Source: Gottfriedia acidiceleris (GTDB lineage: Bacteria; Bacillota; Bacilli; Bacillales; Bacillaceae_G). Taken from it: 64,000 nucleotides of DNA. The position numbers and the translations under genes are program-made. Of the stretch, positions 1 to 8,302 are shown one piece after another (the first letter of the stretch is position 1; each line of letters begins with the position of its first letter). The notes under the pieces were generated by a model that saw only the letters and a program-made list of their open reading frames with translations, did not search any database and was not told the origin of the DNA. The stretch spans positions 3,410,001 to 3,474,000 of the forward strand of contig NZ_CP096034.1 in NCBI RefSeq assembly GCF_023115465.1, written 5' to 3'.

Positions 1-429
1 TTTTTAACCTAATTATTTAATTGAAAAAAAGGTTCACTTATAGATTGTGGAATATTATTAACTTCAACAAAATAATAGACTTTGAACAAACCAAAAGCAA
101 TAAGGTTTATTGAATATATGATCATTACATTTATAATCGTATCTATTATATTTCTAATAATTGCAAATTTATTTTATTACTAAAGTTTGGTGCGTCTCCT
201 TTGCTCTAATAACCTCCCATTTTAATTAGACAAAACTTTTGACATGCCGATGCAAATGAAGGTTTTAAAAGATGACATTGCATTAGACGAATTTTTGCAA
301 GTAGTATTGGTGAAAATTACACTATTTGAATATTTATTTAAGACTTATAATAAATATACACTATTAACTATTCTTAATAATTTATATAACTTCTACTTTG
401 TAAATTTCGTTCAATGAAGGAGAAAAAAT
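1..429. other. AT-rich region without a supported gene
   Basis: I see no convincing gene here. Short open frames exist on the plus strand (from 118, 21 codons; from 244, 57 codons), but neither has a clear ribosome binding site or a recognisable product. The right end supplies the AAGGAG of the next small gene. Confidence 0.4.
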
Positions 430-585
430 ATGTACAATACAAAATCAAAGTTTAACAATCGATTAAACGATCTAACATTAAGAAACACTTATCCGAACGA
501 TATAATAACGATCGAACCTCAAAAAAAACGTTTGAGTTCGAAGTGTATGGCGATTACAGATATAACAATTAAATGCAAAAAATGA
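430..585 (+). CDS. hypothetical small basic protein (51 aa)
   Basis: A 51-codon frame starts at an ATG placed 6-8 bases after GAAGGAG (417-423) and ends at TGA just inside a hairpin that looks like a terminator. The product is lysine- and arginine-rich with two cysteines near the C-terminus, no membrane segment and no motif I recognise. Good start signal plus terminator argue that it is expressed. I assign no function. Confidence 0.45.
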   Translation: MYNTKSKFNNRLNDLTLRNTYPNDIITIEPQKKRLSSKCMAITDITIKCKK

Positions 586-614
586 ACCAATCAGAAATGG
601 TCGGTTCACTTTTT
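577..614 (+). terminator. probable intrinsic terminator
   Basis: An inverted repeat TGAACC/GGTTCA (583-588 and 603-608) is flanked by A-runs on the left and CTTTTT on the right. It overlaps the stop codon of the 51-codon gene and should end its transcript. Confidence 0.5.
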
Positions 615-675
615 ACAAGTTTTCATTATTGTTCAAATGAATTCACTGCTTTTAAAAACCACTTAAAGTAGTTTT

Positions 676-825
676 TTAATCACGCATTGCTCCTGCCTCA
701 CGCGAAGTCATCGCTCCCTGTCCATGGCTAACATCACTTTGTATTTGTTGTTTTACTTTTTGTGGATTCGTTCCCGATTTCATATTAGTTCCCATATTCC
801 CTTTTCCTTGCTGATTCTGTGGCAT
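676..825 (-). CDS. small spore protein, resembles gamma-type SASP (49 aa)
   Basis: The frame begins at ATG 823-825, five bases after a strong CTTAGGAGGG site (831-840). The product is rich in Gln, Gly, Asn and Met, with a segment GTNPQKVKQQIQ followed by GQGAMTSREAGAM. This resembles the Gln/Asn-rich repeats of gamma-type small acid-soluble spore proteins, which serve as amino-acid stores used after germination. There is only one repeat unit and the match is by eye, so another tiny spore or stress protein is possible. It stands alone, with divergent small genes on each side. Confidence 0.5.
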   Translation of the reverse strand: MPQNQQGKGNMGTNMKSGTNPQKVKQQIQSDVSHGQGAMTSREAGAMRD

Positions 826-1034
826 AATATCCCTCCTAAGATTATTGTTAAACAATCATATTATTTACAAAAACCCTTGGTATATCCCACGGAATAGACT
901 AATTTCATATAAAGAATGAGCAATTGTTACAAGGCTGTCAAAATAACCAATCCCTTTTTTTGAATAAAAAATAATCATCTTTCTACATTAATAGTTTGAC
1001 TATTCAGATTTAACAAACTATAATCATATTAAAC

Positions 1035-1050
1035 TAACTACCGGTAGTTA
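1035..1050. promoter_or_regulatory. 16-bp palindrome, putative regulator operator
   Basis: TAACTACCGGTAGTTA is a perfect 16-bp palindrome lying 18 bases before the ribosome binding site of the ureohydrolase gene. Its half-site is related to an inverted repeat in front of the adjacent TetR gene (2125-2138), so it may be that regulator's binding site. This is inference from position and symmetry. Confidence 0.45.
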
Positions 1051-1083
1051 ATAACCGGAATAAAAAATTAGGAGATGATTTTT

Positions 1084-2028
1084 GTGAAATATCCACTTTC
1101 CCCTGATGTAAAACCTGAGTTTTGTACAACTGGAACGTTTATGAGATTACCATCTGCAAGAGAAAATGCGAAATTAGCAATCGTTGGCATGCCTTTTGAT
1201 ACTGCTGCCTCATTTCGTGTTGGTGCACGATTTGCTCCTCAAGCAATCCGCCAAGCTTCTATGACTTTATTTCCTTATCATCCAATTCATAAGGTATATC
1301 CATTTGACGACAGCAATGCCATCGATATTGGAGATGTATCAGTTATTCCTCATAATATTCATCGAAGCTATAAACTAATGGAAGACGCAATGTTTGAATT
1401 AATGGATCGTAATATGATCCCAATTGGTTTAGGGGGTGACCACTCCATTACTTTAGCAAACCTACGAGCTGCAGCTAAAAAATATGGCCCGGTTGCGATG
1501 ATTCACTTTGATTCGCATACTGACACTTGGGATACATATTACGATGAAAAATATTGGCATGGTTCACCTTTTATCCGAGCTCACGAAGAAGGACTTCTAA
1601 TTCCAAACAAAGTCTTCCAATTAGGGATTCGAGGCACATTGAATCATCCAGGAGACATAGATGCTAGCCATGAGCTTGGGTACAATGTTATGACTACTCC
1701 GGAAATGTATGAACGTGGTTTTGAAGGTATTTTAACCGAAATGAAACAGGTAATTGGTGATACACCATGTTTCCTAACTTTTGATATTGATTTTGTCGAT
1801 CCTTCTTGTGCTCCAGGAACTGGAACTCTTGAAGTAGGTGGATACAATAGTATGGAAACTTTAAAAATGATCCGCTCATTAACTGGATTCAATTTTATTG
1901 GCTTTGACATCGTTGAAGTACTTCCATCATATGACCCAACTCAAATCACATCGCTTTTAGCTGCAACTCTTGTACATGAATTTGCAAGTTTAGCTACATT
2001 GCAAATTAATAAAGAAAACTCAAAATAA
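1084..2028 (+). CDS. agmatinase/arginase-family ureohydrolase
   Basis: This is a binuclear manganese ureohydrolase, hydrolysing a guanidino compound to an amine and urea. Visible metal-site motifs, in order, are GGDHS (about residue 117), HFDSHTDTWD (about 140) and DIDFVDPSCAPGTG (about 235). The conserved PGTGT after the last motif fits the agmatinase/guanidinobutyrase/guanidinopropionase branch, but the substrate cannot be fixed from sequence. I start at GTG 1084 because TAGGAG (1069-1074) is 9 bases upstream; an ATG at 1075 directly abuts that site. 314 aa is typical. A TetR-family gene follows on the same strand and a palindromic operator precedes the gene, suggesting inducible amine or guanidine catabolism. 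A terminator follows at 2039. Confidence 0.85.
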   Translation: MKYPLSPDVKPEFCTTGTFMRLPSARENAKLAIVGMPFDTAASFRVGARFAPQAIRQASMTLFPYHPIHKVYPFDDSNAIDIGDVSVIPHNIHRSYKLMEDAMFELMDRNMIPIGLGGDHSITLANLRAAAKKYGPVAMIHFDSHTDTWDTYYDEKYWHGSPFIRAHEEGLLIPNKVFQLGIRGTLNHPGDIDASHELGYNVMTTPEMYERGFEGILTEMKQVIGDTPCFLTFDIDFVDPSCAPGTGTLEVGGYNSMETLKMIRSLTGFNFIGFDIVEVLPSYDPTQITSLLAATLVHEFASLATLQINKENSK

Positions 2029-2038
2029 TTTTTCACTT

Positions 2039-2070
2039 AAAAAGTTCTGTTATCTAAACAGAGCTTTTTT
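2039..2070 (+). terminator. intrinsic terminator after the ureohydrolase gene
   Basis: AAAAAG-T-TCTGTT pairs with AACAGA-G-CTTTTTT around a short loop, ending in a run of T. It separates the ureohydrolase transcript from the TetR gene. Confidence 0.75.
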
Positions 2071-2124
2071 ACATTAAATCTCAACAATATTTAGACTTCA
2101 CAAAGATTCCAGTTTATAATCTAG

Positions 2125-2138
2125 CTAACAAGAGTTAG
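2125..2138. promoter_or_regulatory. inverted repeat before the TetR gene, putative autoregulatory operator
   Basis: CTAAC-AAGA-GTTAG lies 4 bases upstream of the GGAGG site of the TetR-family gene. TetR repressors commonly bind such sites in their own promoters. CTAAC also occurs at the edge of the palindrome before the ureohydrolase gene. Confidence 0.4.
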
Positions 2139-2153
2139 TTTCGGAGGATGAAG

Positions 2154-2735
2154 ATGACTAAGGATAAGATTATTGCAGCAGCACTTGCCCTGTTTTCCAA
2201 AAATGGCTATGAAGGCACAAGTTTAACTGAAATCGCAAAAGCAGTTGGAATTCAGAAACCGTCAATATATAACCATTTTAAAAGTAAGGAGGAAATCTTT
2301 CTTACTATTTATGAAAATATTTTATGGCTTCATGTGAAAAAAGTAGACGAACTAATGGGAGAAATAAGCGAACGATCTGCAAAGGAACAACTTTACCAAA
2401 TTCTAAACGTAACATTTGAATATTATATTGAGTTCGAGGAACAATCTACTTTCGTGAACCGCGCTGTCTTTTTTTCTCCTGAACCATTAAAGGAGCAATT
2501 ACATACACAGTTCATGGAATCTGAAGAAGCCATGTCGACTATTTTAAGATCAGTGATCGATAAAGGGATTAAAAATGGTGAAATTCGAGCAGGAAATGTA
2601 GAAGATTTTGTTATGTCATATTATTGTCTAATTGATGGCATCTTCATTGAACTGTCCTATTATGGAGCTGAAAAGATGAAGCCAAGGATTTCAAATATAT
2701 GGAGGAACTTTTGGTACGGTTTTAAAAATGAATAA
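2154..2735 (+). CDS. TetR/AcrR-family transcriptional regulator
   Basis: Residues about 5-50 form a TetR-type helix-turn-helix: IIAAALALFSKNGYEGTSL, then EIAKAVGIQKPSIYNHF, the standard recognition-helix pattern. The remainder is a divergent helical ligand-binding domain. 193 aa is normal for the family. The start is ATG 2154, six bases after GGAGG (2143-2147); the ATG at 2148 abuts that site. It follows the ureohydrolase gene but has its own promoter region, since a terminator lies between them. Inverted repeats before both genes suggest that it controls both. The ligand is unknown. Confidence 0.88.
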   Translation: MTKDKIIAAALALFSKNGYEGTSLTEIAKAVGIQKPSIYNHFKSKEEIFLTIYENILWLHVKKVDELMGEISERSAKEQLYQILNVTFEYYIEFEEQSTFVNRAVFFSPEPLKEQLHTQFMESEEAMSTILRSVIDKGIKNGEIRAGNVEDFVMSYYCLIDGIFIELSYYGAEKMKPRISNIWRNFWYGFKNE

Positions 2736-2767
2736 AAAAAGGCGTTCGATTACTCGAATGCCTTTTT
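2734..2767. terminator. bidirectional terminator between convergent genes
   Basis: AAAAAAAGGC-TTCGA pairs with TCGAA-GCCTTTTT. A-run on the left and T-run on the right let it serve both the TetR gene and the convergent coat-protein gene. Confidence 0.8.
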
Positions 2768-2775
2768 GCAGTATT

Positions 2776-3030
2776 TTACTGATTTGAAGTCAATTCAGAT
2801 TTGAATTGCTGTACGATCTCATCTGATGCAGGTGCTGCCGGTTTGTAAAATCCTTTTTGAAGTGCATAATTGTACAATGTACGCTGACGTGCTTCATCTT
2901 GATTGCGTAATTGGATTAAAGTTTGTCTTAATTCGTTATTATTTGACTCATTAATGAATCCAGCGTAAGCTGCTAAACTAGCGTTAAGCCCTGCTAAGTA
3001 ATCATTGACCATATCTTTATCTTGAAGCAT
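2776..3030 (-). CDS. CotF-like spore coat protein (84 aa)
   Basis: A small helical protein of the coat-F family. It has DKDMVNDYLAGLNASLAAYA near the N-terminus and LIQLRNQDEARQRTLYNYA in the middle, the pattern of the ferritin-like coat-F domain found in CotF and YraF/YraG-type proteins. These are structural or assembly components of the endospore coat. The start has GGATAAGGGG upstream. It is the second gene of a two-gene unit, 13 bases after the related 62-aa gene at 3044. No sporulation promoter could be recognised with confidence. Confidence 0.75.
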   Translation of the reverse strand: MLQDKDMVNDYLAGLNASLAAYAGFINESNNNELRQTLIQLRNQDEARQRTLYNYALQKGFYKPAAPASDEIVQQFKSELTSNQ

Positions 3031-3043
3031 AATATTAATCCCC

Positions 3044-3232
3044 TTATCCTAAAAAATTTAAAAGCTGTTGCTTTGATTGCATTGCTGATTGTGCGTCTCT
3101 TTGTAATAAAGCTCTTAATTCAGGATCAGAGCAAGCCCCCGCATAAGCCTCTAATTTATTTGCGATTGTACTATGCCCTCCGATAATATGACGTAGGTTT
3201 TCTAATTCAAGTTCTGTTAATGAATTACTCAT
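3044..3232 (-). CDS. CotF-related small spore protein (62 aa)
   Basis: The likely start is ATG 3230-3232, preceded by GAAAGGAGATC (3241-3249); a longer frame to 3319 runs through a terminator hairpin and is unlikely. The product begins MSNSLTELELENLRHIIGGH and continues with ACSDPELRALLQRDAQSA, matching the first half of coat-F-type proteins such as YraG/YraD. It is translated just upstream of the second coat-F-like gene, and the two probably form a heteromeric coat component. The function comes from family similarity only. Confidence 0.7.
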   Translation of the reverse strand: MSNSLTELELENLRHIIGGHSTIANKLEAYAGACSDPELRALLQRDAQSAMQSKQQLLNFLG

Positions 3233-3306
3233 ACTTACGATCTCCTTTCGAACATAAATTGACATTCTAACATTATTAATTTTCCAAAATCCTGTAAAAT
3301 AATACG

Positions 3307-3348
3307 TAAAAAAGCTCAATCTATCGAATAATAGATTGAGCTTTTTAA
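3307..3348. terminator. strong bidirectional terminator
   Basis: A 16-bp perfect stem (AAAAAGCTCAATCTAT and its complement at 3331-3346) has A-runs and T-runs on both sides. It ends the permease transcript arriving from the right on the minus strand and isolates the coat genes from it. Confidence 0.85.
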
Positions 3349-3360
3349 TTTAACTATAAA

Positions 3361-4848
3361 CTATAACTCACTGCTGAAATCAGCTTCTTCTAATTTAACC
3401 TTCTTCGTTTTCATCACTACTTTATAGCCAAGGTATCCAAGAATAAATAATGGTAGTCCAATATAAGAAACTGCAATACCATACCAGTCAATTTTTTCTC
3501 CAGTAAATGCTCCATAATTCGTTCCAAGCATTGCAACTAAACATAAAACCGTTGCTAAAATCGGACCTAATGGGAACCACTTTGCTAAATAAGGTAGATC
3601 CTTTAATTTTCTTCCTTGCGCGATATACGCTTTACGGAAGCGGTAATGTGTAACTGAAATGCCTAACCAAGAAATATAACCAGCTAGTCCTGCTGCATTT
3701 AGTAACCAAGAGTATACTGTACCATCACCAAATAATGAAGTTAAAAAGCAAAGGGCACCAATTAGAGTCGTCGCAATTAATGCACTTACTGGAACTCCAC
3801 CTTTATTAACTCTTTTTAAGAACTTTGGTGCTTTTCCTTCTTCAGCTAATACCCATAATACACGAGAACCAACGTATAAGCTTGAATTACCCGCTGATAA
3901 AACTGAAGTTAATATAACTGTATTCATTGCAGCAGCTGCAAAAGCAAGTCCTGCATGTTTAAATACTAAAGTAAATGGACTGATCGCAATACTATCAACG
4001 TCTCCACCCAATAAGTTTGGATCTGTATAGCTGATTAAACAGCCGATAACGAAAATCGCTAATACGTAGAATAATAAAATACGCCAAAAAATTTGCTTGA
4101 TTGCTTTTGGAATATTCTTTTCAGGATTTTCACTTTCCCCTGCAGTTACTCCGACCATTTCGGTTCCTTGGAAAGCAAAACCTACAATCATAAATACACT
4201 AAAAATCGATAAGAAACCACCTTTAAATGGTGCTTCTCCTTTTGTGAAATTATCAAATCCACCTGTATGACCACTCATAATACCGAAAATCATTAATAAT
4301 CCAACTACAATAAAAATAATGATTGTAGCTACTTTAATAATTGAAAACCAAAACTCAGATTCTCCATATCCCTTTACGGATAGTACATTTAACCCAAAAA
4401 TTAAAACAAGGAATATAGAACTCCATACGATCCCTGGAGTATGTGGGAACCAATATTTCATAATTAAAGCCGAAGCCGATAATTCTAATGCAAGGATGAT
4501 TGCATTGTTATACCAATAATTCCAACCAACAGCGAAACCAAGGGCTGGATCGACAAATCTTGAAGTATATGTGCTAAATGAACCCGAAATCGGAATTAAA
4601 GTTGCCATTTCAGCTAAGCTAGTCATTAGGAAATAAACCATGATACCAGCAATTAAATAAGCAACAAGAGCTCCACCTGGTCCTGCATCATGTATAGTTG
4701 CTCCACTCGCCAAAAATAGACCAGTACCAATTGTACCACCCATAGCGATCATTGTTAAATGTCTCGTTTTTAGTTTTCTTTCTAATTGCTCTTTTTTAGG
4801 CGCGTTACTTTGAATAGTGAAATCATTTTTACGGTTTGTATTTTGCAT
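3361..4848 (-). CDS. amino acid permease, LysP/AAT-type APC transporter
   Basis: A 12-helix APC-superfamily permease of 495 aa. It has the family hallmark GGTIGTGLFLASG at the first unwound helix (about residue 37), followed by GPGGALVAY. GESENPEKNIPKA occurs in the middle and SSLYVGSRVLWVLAEEGKAP in helix 8-loop, all typical of the lysine-specific permease/gamma-aminobutyrate permease branch. It imports amino acids with protons. Lysine is the best guess for substrate but is not provable. It is monocistronic, with a strong terminator downstream. I looked for a lysine riboswitch or T-box in the 700-base leader and did not find one. Confidence 0.85.
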   Translation of the reverse strand: MQNTNRKNDFTIQSNAPKKEQLERKLKTRHLTMIAMGGTIGTGLFLASGATIHDAGPGGALVAYLIAGIMVYFLMTSLAEMATLIPISGSFSTYTSRFVDPALGFAVGWNYWYNNAIILALELSASALIMKYWFPHTPGIVWSSIFLVLIFGLNVLSVKGYGESEFWFSIIKVATIIIFIVVGLLMIFGIMSGHTGGFDNFTKGEAPFKGGFLSIFSVFMIVGFAFQGTEMVGVTAGESENPEKNIPKAIKQIFWRILLFYVLAIFVIGCLISYTDPNLLGGDVDSIAISPFTLVFKHAGLAFAAAAMNTVILTSVLSAGNSSLYVGSRVLWVLAEEGKAPKFLKRVNKGGVPVSALIATTLIGALCFLTSLFGDGTVYSWLLNAAGLAGYISWLGISVTHYRFRKAYIAQGRKLKDLPYLAKWFPLGPILATVLCLVAMLGTNYGAFTGEKIDWYGIAVSYIGLPLFILGYLGYKVVMKTKKVKLEEADFSSEL

Positions 4849-5578
4849 GAATACACCTCTTTACTATAAATTGAAATTCCCCCAAATACGTAAAAGGCAG
4901 TTTAAATCTTTTAATAGCTCACATTCCAATCGATCCATTGGCATTGTCATTCGGTCAACAATTTACAAACCACAGACTAAGCTACCTATTTAATACTAAG
5001 CCTGGAAACTGAGCGATGTAAAGATGAAAATCCTCCCTTCTGAATAAAACAAAGGAACAAATCGAATACCTTCAATGCTGATAGCGTTTTCATTTTTTTT
5101 GCTTTCATCATCGAATTGTACTTAATTAAAATTATCATAATATGGCGAAAAATAGAAGGAGTTTTTTCATTGTTTAGATAATTTAGAGTTATTTAAGAAT
5201 AGTTAAATTTTCAAAAATCGTATATTTATTTGAAACAATAAATATATATTAAATCCAAGTTCAGCATACTTCAACTATTAATTTTTAGATTGGAAAAAAT
5301 TATATAATGAAAGCGCTTTGTTAACGTTTAAAATTGTTTTTCCTTATTTATTAATCTCTAGACTTGTAAGCAGTTCCCAATAAAAGAATCTGTAGATAGG
5401 AAAATCATCACTCTTTTTTAGGTGAAATGTCCTGATTTTTTATCTTTCATTTCATCGACTCTATACAAAAAAATGAATAAAACCAGTTCAAAAATTTTCT
5501 GAATTTTTAGAACGAAAAATTCAAAAAAACATTCTTCATATCTCCAAAAGAATGTTTTTGTCACCTAATTCTAATTTC
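4849..5578. other. long intergenic region upstream of the permease
   Basis: No gene is supported. On the minus strand there is a small hairpin CCAAT-GGATCG-ATTGG near 4927-4942. A cre-like sequence TGAAAGCGCTTTGT lies at 5308-5321; it departs from the CcpA consensus only in its last two bases. The function of either is unproven. Confidence 0.35.
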
Positions 5579-7561
5579 TTATGGGGTAACGATATTAACC
5601 CAAAGATTAAAGTGATCAAATAAAGTTAACATCTCTTTAAACTTCTCTTTATTCCCAGTAATGCTTAACTTTCCATTTGTAATTGCCTTTTCTACATCGA
5701 GTTTCCCATACATAATTAAATAAAAAGTTACTTTATCTACAATTAATGTTGCATCAGGACTTGGAGCAGTTAAACCATCACTATAATTTAAAACGGCGTC
5801 TTTTATATCAAATGTGTAATTTGTTTTCAGATCAGTAAAATTCACGTTAAATGTAAAACGCTTATTCTCTGCTTTTGGACCATTAAGCGTGATCGAAAGA
5901 TAATCAAAAAAATCTTTTACACTCATATTTAAGATCGATTGTTGGTCTACAGTACTGAATGTTTGTGAATCATCTGTCTTCCTAATACCTTTTCTCAATT
6001 CCTGTGCACCCGTCAAATAAACATTTCTCCAGGCTGCCGATTCGGCCCTGTATCCTAACTGCTCGTAAGATTTAGCTAGTAAGATCTTAGCCTCTTTGTT
6101 ATTTGGATTTGCCATGGCTACGTTTTTCAAAACTTGAGCAACAAAGCGATATTCACCTTTCTCAAAATCCAGTTTTGCAAGCTTAAGAACCTTCTTTTCT
6201 CCACCCATGTATTGAACATATTTCGTTCCAGTCTCTACTTGTGGGAGTGGATCTAAATCAGAGGGATTACCATTAAAATAACCTAAATAATAGTTGTAAA
6301 CTGCTTTAGCATTTTGCTTCAAATCACCATAATATCCTCGATTCGCCCAATATTTATCAAGACTACTAGGTAATTTTATTTGTTCAGCTATTTCATCTGC
6401 AGTGTAACCTTGGTTGGCTAGCCGAATTGTTTGATCATGAATATACTTATATAAATCTCGTTGCTTAGTAAGGTGTTCTATTACACGAGATTTCCCCCAT
6501 AACGGCCAGCTATGTGCTGTAATTAATGTATCGATTTCTTCTTTACCAAATAACTTAATTGTATCATCCAAAGCTTTCACCCACTCAGAAGCATCTCGTG
6601 TTTTTGCTCCTCTTAAGGTATAAAAATTATGCATAGTATGACCGGTATTTTCAGCCACTACTAACGTTTTGTAATCATTTATGTAATAATGCATTTCTGA
6701 TGGTGCTTCAGTATTTAAGGTTAATAAAAACTTGAACTTAACTCCATCTATTTCCATCATTTGTACTTTATCTTTTATTTCAACTGTCGGTGGCAGAAAG
6801 CTGATTGTACCTGTACTAATTCTAGGACCAATCCCATTTGTTACATATCCTTTTTTATTTACAGGTAAAAGATTTCCGAACATATACCCAGCTCTTCGTG
6901 ACATGATATTACCTAAAAGGATATTCTCACTTACTACTTCCTTCGAAAAGTTTAATGGAGCAATAATTGGTACCTTTTCTGGATTACTAGCGTATTGTAT
7001 AACTCCTTTTACCCCTCCAAAATGATCAGCATGACTATGACTGATCGCTACTGCACTAACTAACTTTTTAGGTCGATTCGCATAATATAATTCCATTGCT
7101 GCTTTAGCAGTTTCAATTGTTGATAATGCATCTAATATGATTAAACCAGTTTTACCTTCTACAATTGTCATTATAGATACATCTTGCCCACGAATTTGAT
7201 ATACCCCATCGACTACTTTATAAAGTGCAGGAGTATTTAGTAATTGAGCTTGTCTCCATAAGGATGGATTGACTGTTAAGGGTGAAGTCCCTTCATTCAT
7301 TATTGAATATTGATTGCGATCCCAAATAACAGCACCTTTTGAATTTTTTATTTGATCTTCCATTAATGGTGCTATGAACCCCTTATTAGCATCATTAAAA
7401 TCTTGCTTATCATTGAAATTTAATTCACGATAAATTTTTTCATTTTTTTTAACTGTATCCAAAGTAGGAGGCATCGCCTGAGAAGAAACGTTTTGAGAAA
7501 AAGTGGTAGTAAACAAATACGATAGTATTAGGAAAAATGATAATCCTTTAGTTTCAAACAT
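5579..7561 (-). CDS. secreted alkyl sulfatase (metallo-beta-lactamase fold, SdsA-like)
   Basis: A metal-dependent alkylsulfatase that hydrolyses alkyl sulfate esters such as SDS to alcohol and sulfate. Order of parts: signal peptide (residues 1-25, MFETKGLSFFLILSY), a metallo-beta-lactamase domain with the zinc motif HSHADHFGG (about 175), AENTGHTMHNFYTLRG (about 305), and THSWPLWG (about 350). A helical dimerisation region follows, and a C-terminal SCP2-like lipid-binding domain covers about residues 530-660. 660 aa matches SdsA1/YjcS-type enzymes. I start at ATG 7559-7561, which has AGAAGGAGT 7 bases upstream; the longer frame to 7624 lacks one. Unlike many homologues it is predicted to be exported. 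It is monocistronic with no obvious regulator beside it. Confidence 0.85.
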   Translation of the reverse strand: MFETKGLSFFLILSYLFTTTFSQNVSSQAMPPTLDTVKKNEKIYRELNFNDKQDFNDANKGFIAPLMEDQIKNSKGAVIWDRNQYSIMNEGTSPLTVNPSLWRQAQLLNTPALYKVVDGVYQIRGQDVSIMTIVEGKTGLIILDALSTIETAKAAMELYYANRPKKLVSAVAISHSHADHFGGVKGVIQYASNPEKVPIIAPLNFSKEVVSENILLGNIMSRRAGYMFGNLLPVNKKGYVTNGIGPRISTGTISFLPPTVEIKDKVQMMEIDGVKFKFLLTLNTEAPSEMHYYINDYKTLVVAENTGHTMHNFYTLRGAKTRDASEWVKALDDTIKLFGKEEIDTLITAHSWPLWGKSRVIEHLTKQRDLYKYIHDQTIRLANQGYTADEIAEQIKLPSSLDKYWANRGYYGDLKQNAKAVYNYYLGYFNGNPSDLDPLPQVETGTKYVQYMGGEKKVLKLAKLDFEKGEYRFVAQVLKNVAMANPNNKEAKILLAKSYEQLGYRAESAAWRNVYLTGAQELRKGIRKTDDSQTFSTVDQQSILNMSVKDFFDYLSITLNGPKAENKRFTFNVNFTDLKTNYTFDIKDAVLNYSDGLTAPSPDATLIVDKVTFYLIMYGKLDVEKAITNGKLSITGNKEKFKEMLTLFDHFNLWVNIVTP

Positions 7562-7644
7562 GATTCGACTCCTTCTAGTCATCAACAGATAGAATTGGAA
7601 CAAAAAGCAACATAAGATCTTCATACGTTACTCTTTGATCCAAA

Positions 7645-7872
7645 TTATTTTTTATGAGGATATGTCTGTTTTCTATTAATAATCTTCCTTAAATTTCTTC
7701 TAAACAGAGCATCTTTCATTTCTTTCGGGTTAAATGGAATAAACGGCGGTACCAAATATGGAACCCTCATTGGCCTAATTGATACCATATAAGCGATCAA
7801 AATAATGATTCCGATGCTAATCCCTTTTAAACCAAAGCAGAACCCTAAAAATAAAAAACTAATCTTAACGGA
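7645..7872 (-). pseudogene. C-terminal remnant of a GerA-family germinant receptor subunit
   Basis: An open frame without a start codon encodes a hydrophobic segment with LGFCFGLKGISIGI, then SIRPMRVPYLVPPFIPFNP, then KDALFRRNL. This is the conserved end of GerAA/GerKA-type proteins: last membrane helices, the motif (G)VPYL.P, and a D.L.R signature. The frame is closed by a stop upstream near 7873. An alternative frame just upstream (NPLRLVFYF) may be the preceding piece, displaced by a slip in a T-run. The rest of the gene and its B and C partners are absent, so this is a relic, unlike the two intact receptor operons in the window. Confidence 0.7.
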
Positions 7873-8261
7873 TTAACGTTACAGAAAGAATCAGTTTTGC
7901 AGTGAACTGAAGTTTGTCTAATTACACTAGCCCCTATGAGTGAAACAATAAAAGCTTAGTTTCTGACTTTGCGAAAAAAATCTTGGCAAATTTATGCGGT
8001 TCCAGTCTTGATGAAAACGGACCACTGTTTCAAATAAAAATTACCTTAAACATATTTTTATTTAGTTGGTCTTATAGATTCTAAATTATGTAAATATTTG
8101 TGCAGTCTAGGAAATTCAAATTAAAAGTGTAGTACTTTTTGATGGAGGTATCCGAATACTTTGTGTACTTTATTCATAAAGTTAAATAGAAATCATTATC
8201 TAAAATTGAAAAGCAGTTCATTAAATTTATTAAATTGGAAATGAATTTGTAGGTTAAATAG
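7873..8261. other. intergenic region, possibly decayed sequence
   Basis: Nothing coding is supported. This probably contains eroded remains of the gene whose tail lies at 7645-7872, but I could not align further segments by eye. Confidence 0.3.
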
Positions 8262-8300
8262 AAAAAAAGATGATATCGTCAACACGATATCATCTTTTTA
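8262..8300 (-). terminator. intrinsic terminator
   Basis: A 16-bp perfect stem, AAAAAGATGATATCGT against its complement (8284-8299), with a 4-base loop and a T-run. It lies immediately after the stop of the AI-2E-type transporter gene. Confidence 0.85.
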
Positions 8301-8302
8301 AT

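Noticed and set aside
244-417. 57-codon plus-strand frame beginning MPMQMKVLKDD
   Set aside because: The start looks slightly like an S4-type RNA-binding protein, but the rest becomes low-complexity and there is no ribosome binding site.
4849-5100. Possible lysine riboswitch or T-box upstream of the LysP-type permease
   Set aside because: The GAAGGGAGG stretch is suggestive, but none of the other conserved blocks of the lysine riboswitch or the T-box sequence is present.
5308-5321. cre-like site TGAAAGCGCTTTGT
   Set aside because: It deviates at the conserved last two bases and lies over 450 bases from the nearest start codon, so I do not list it as an operator.
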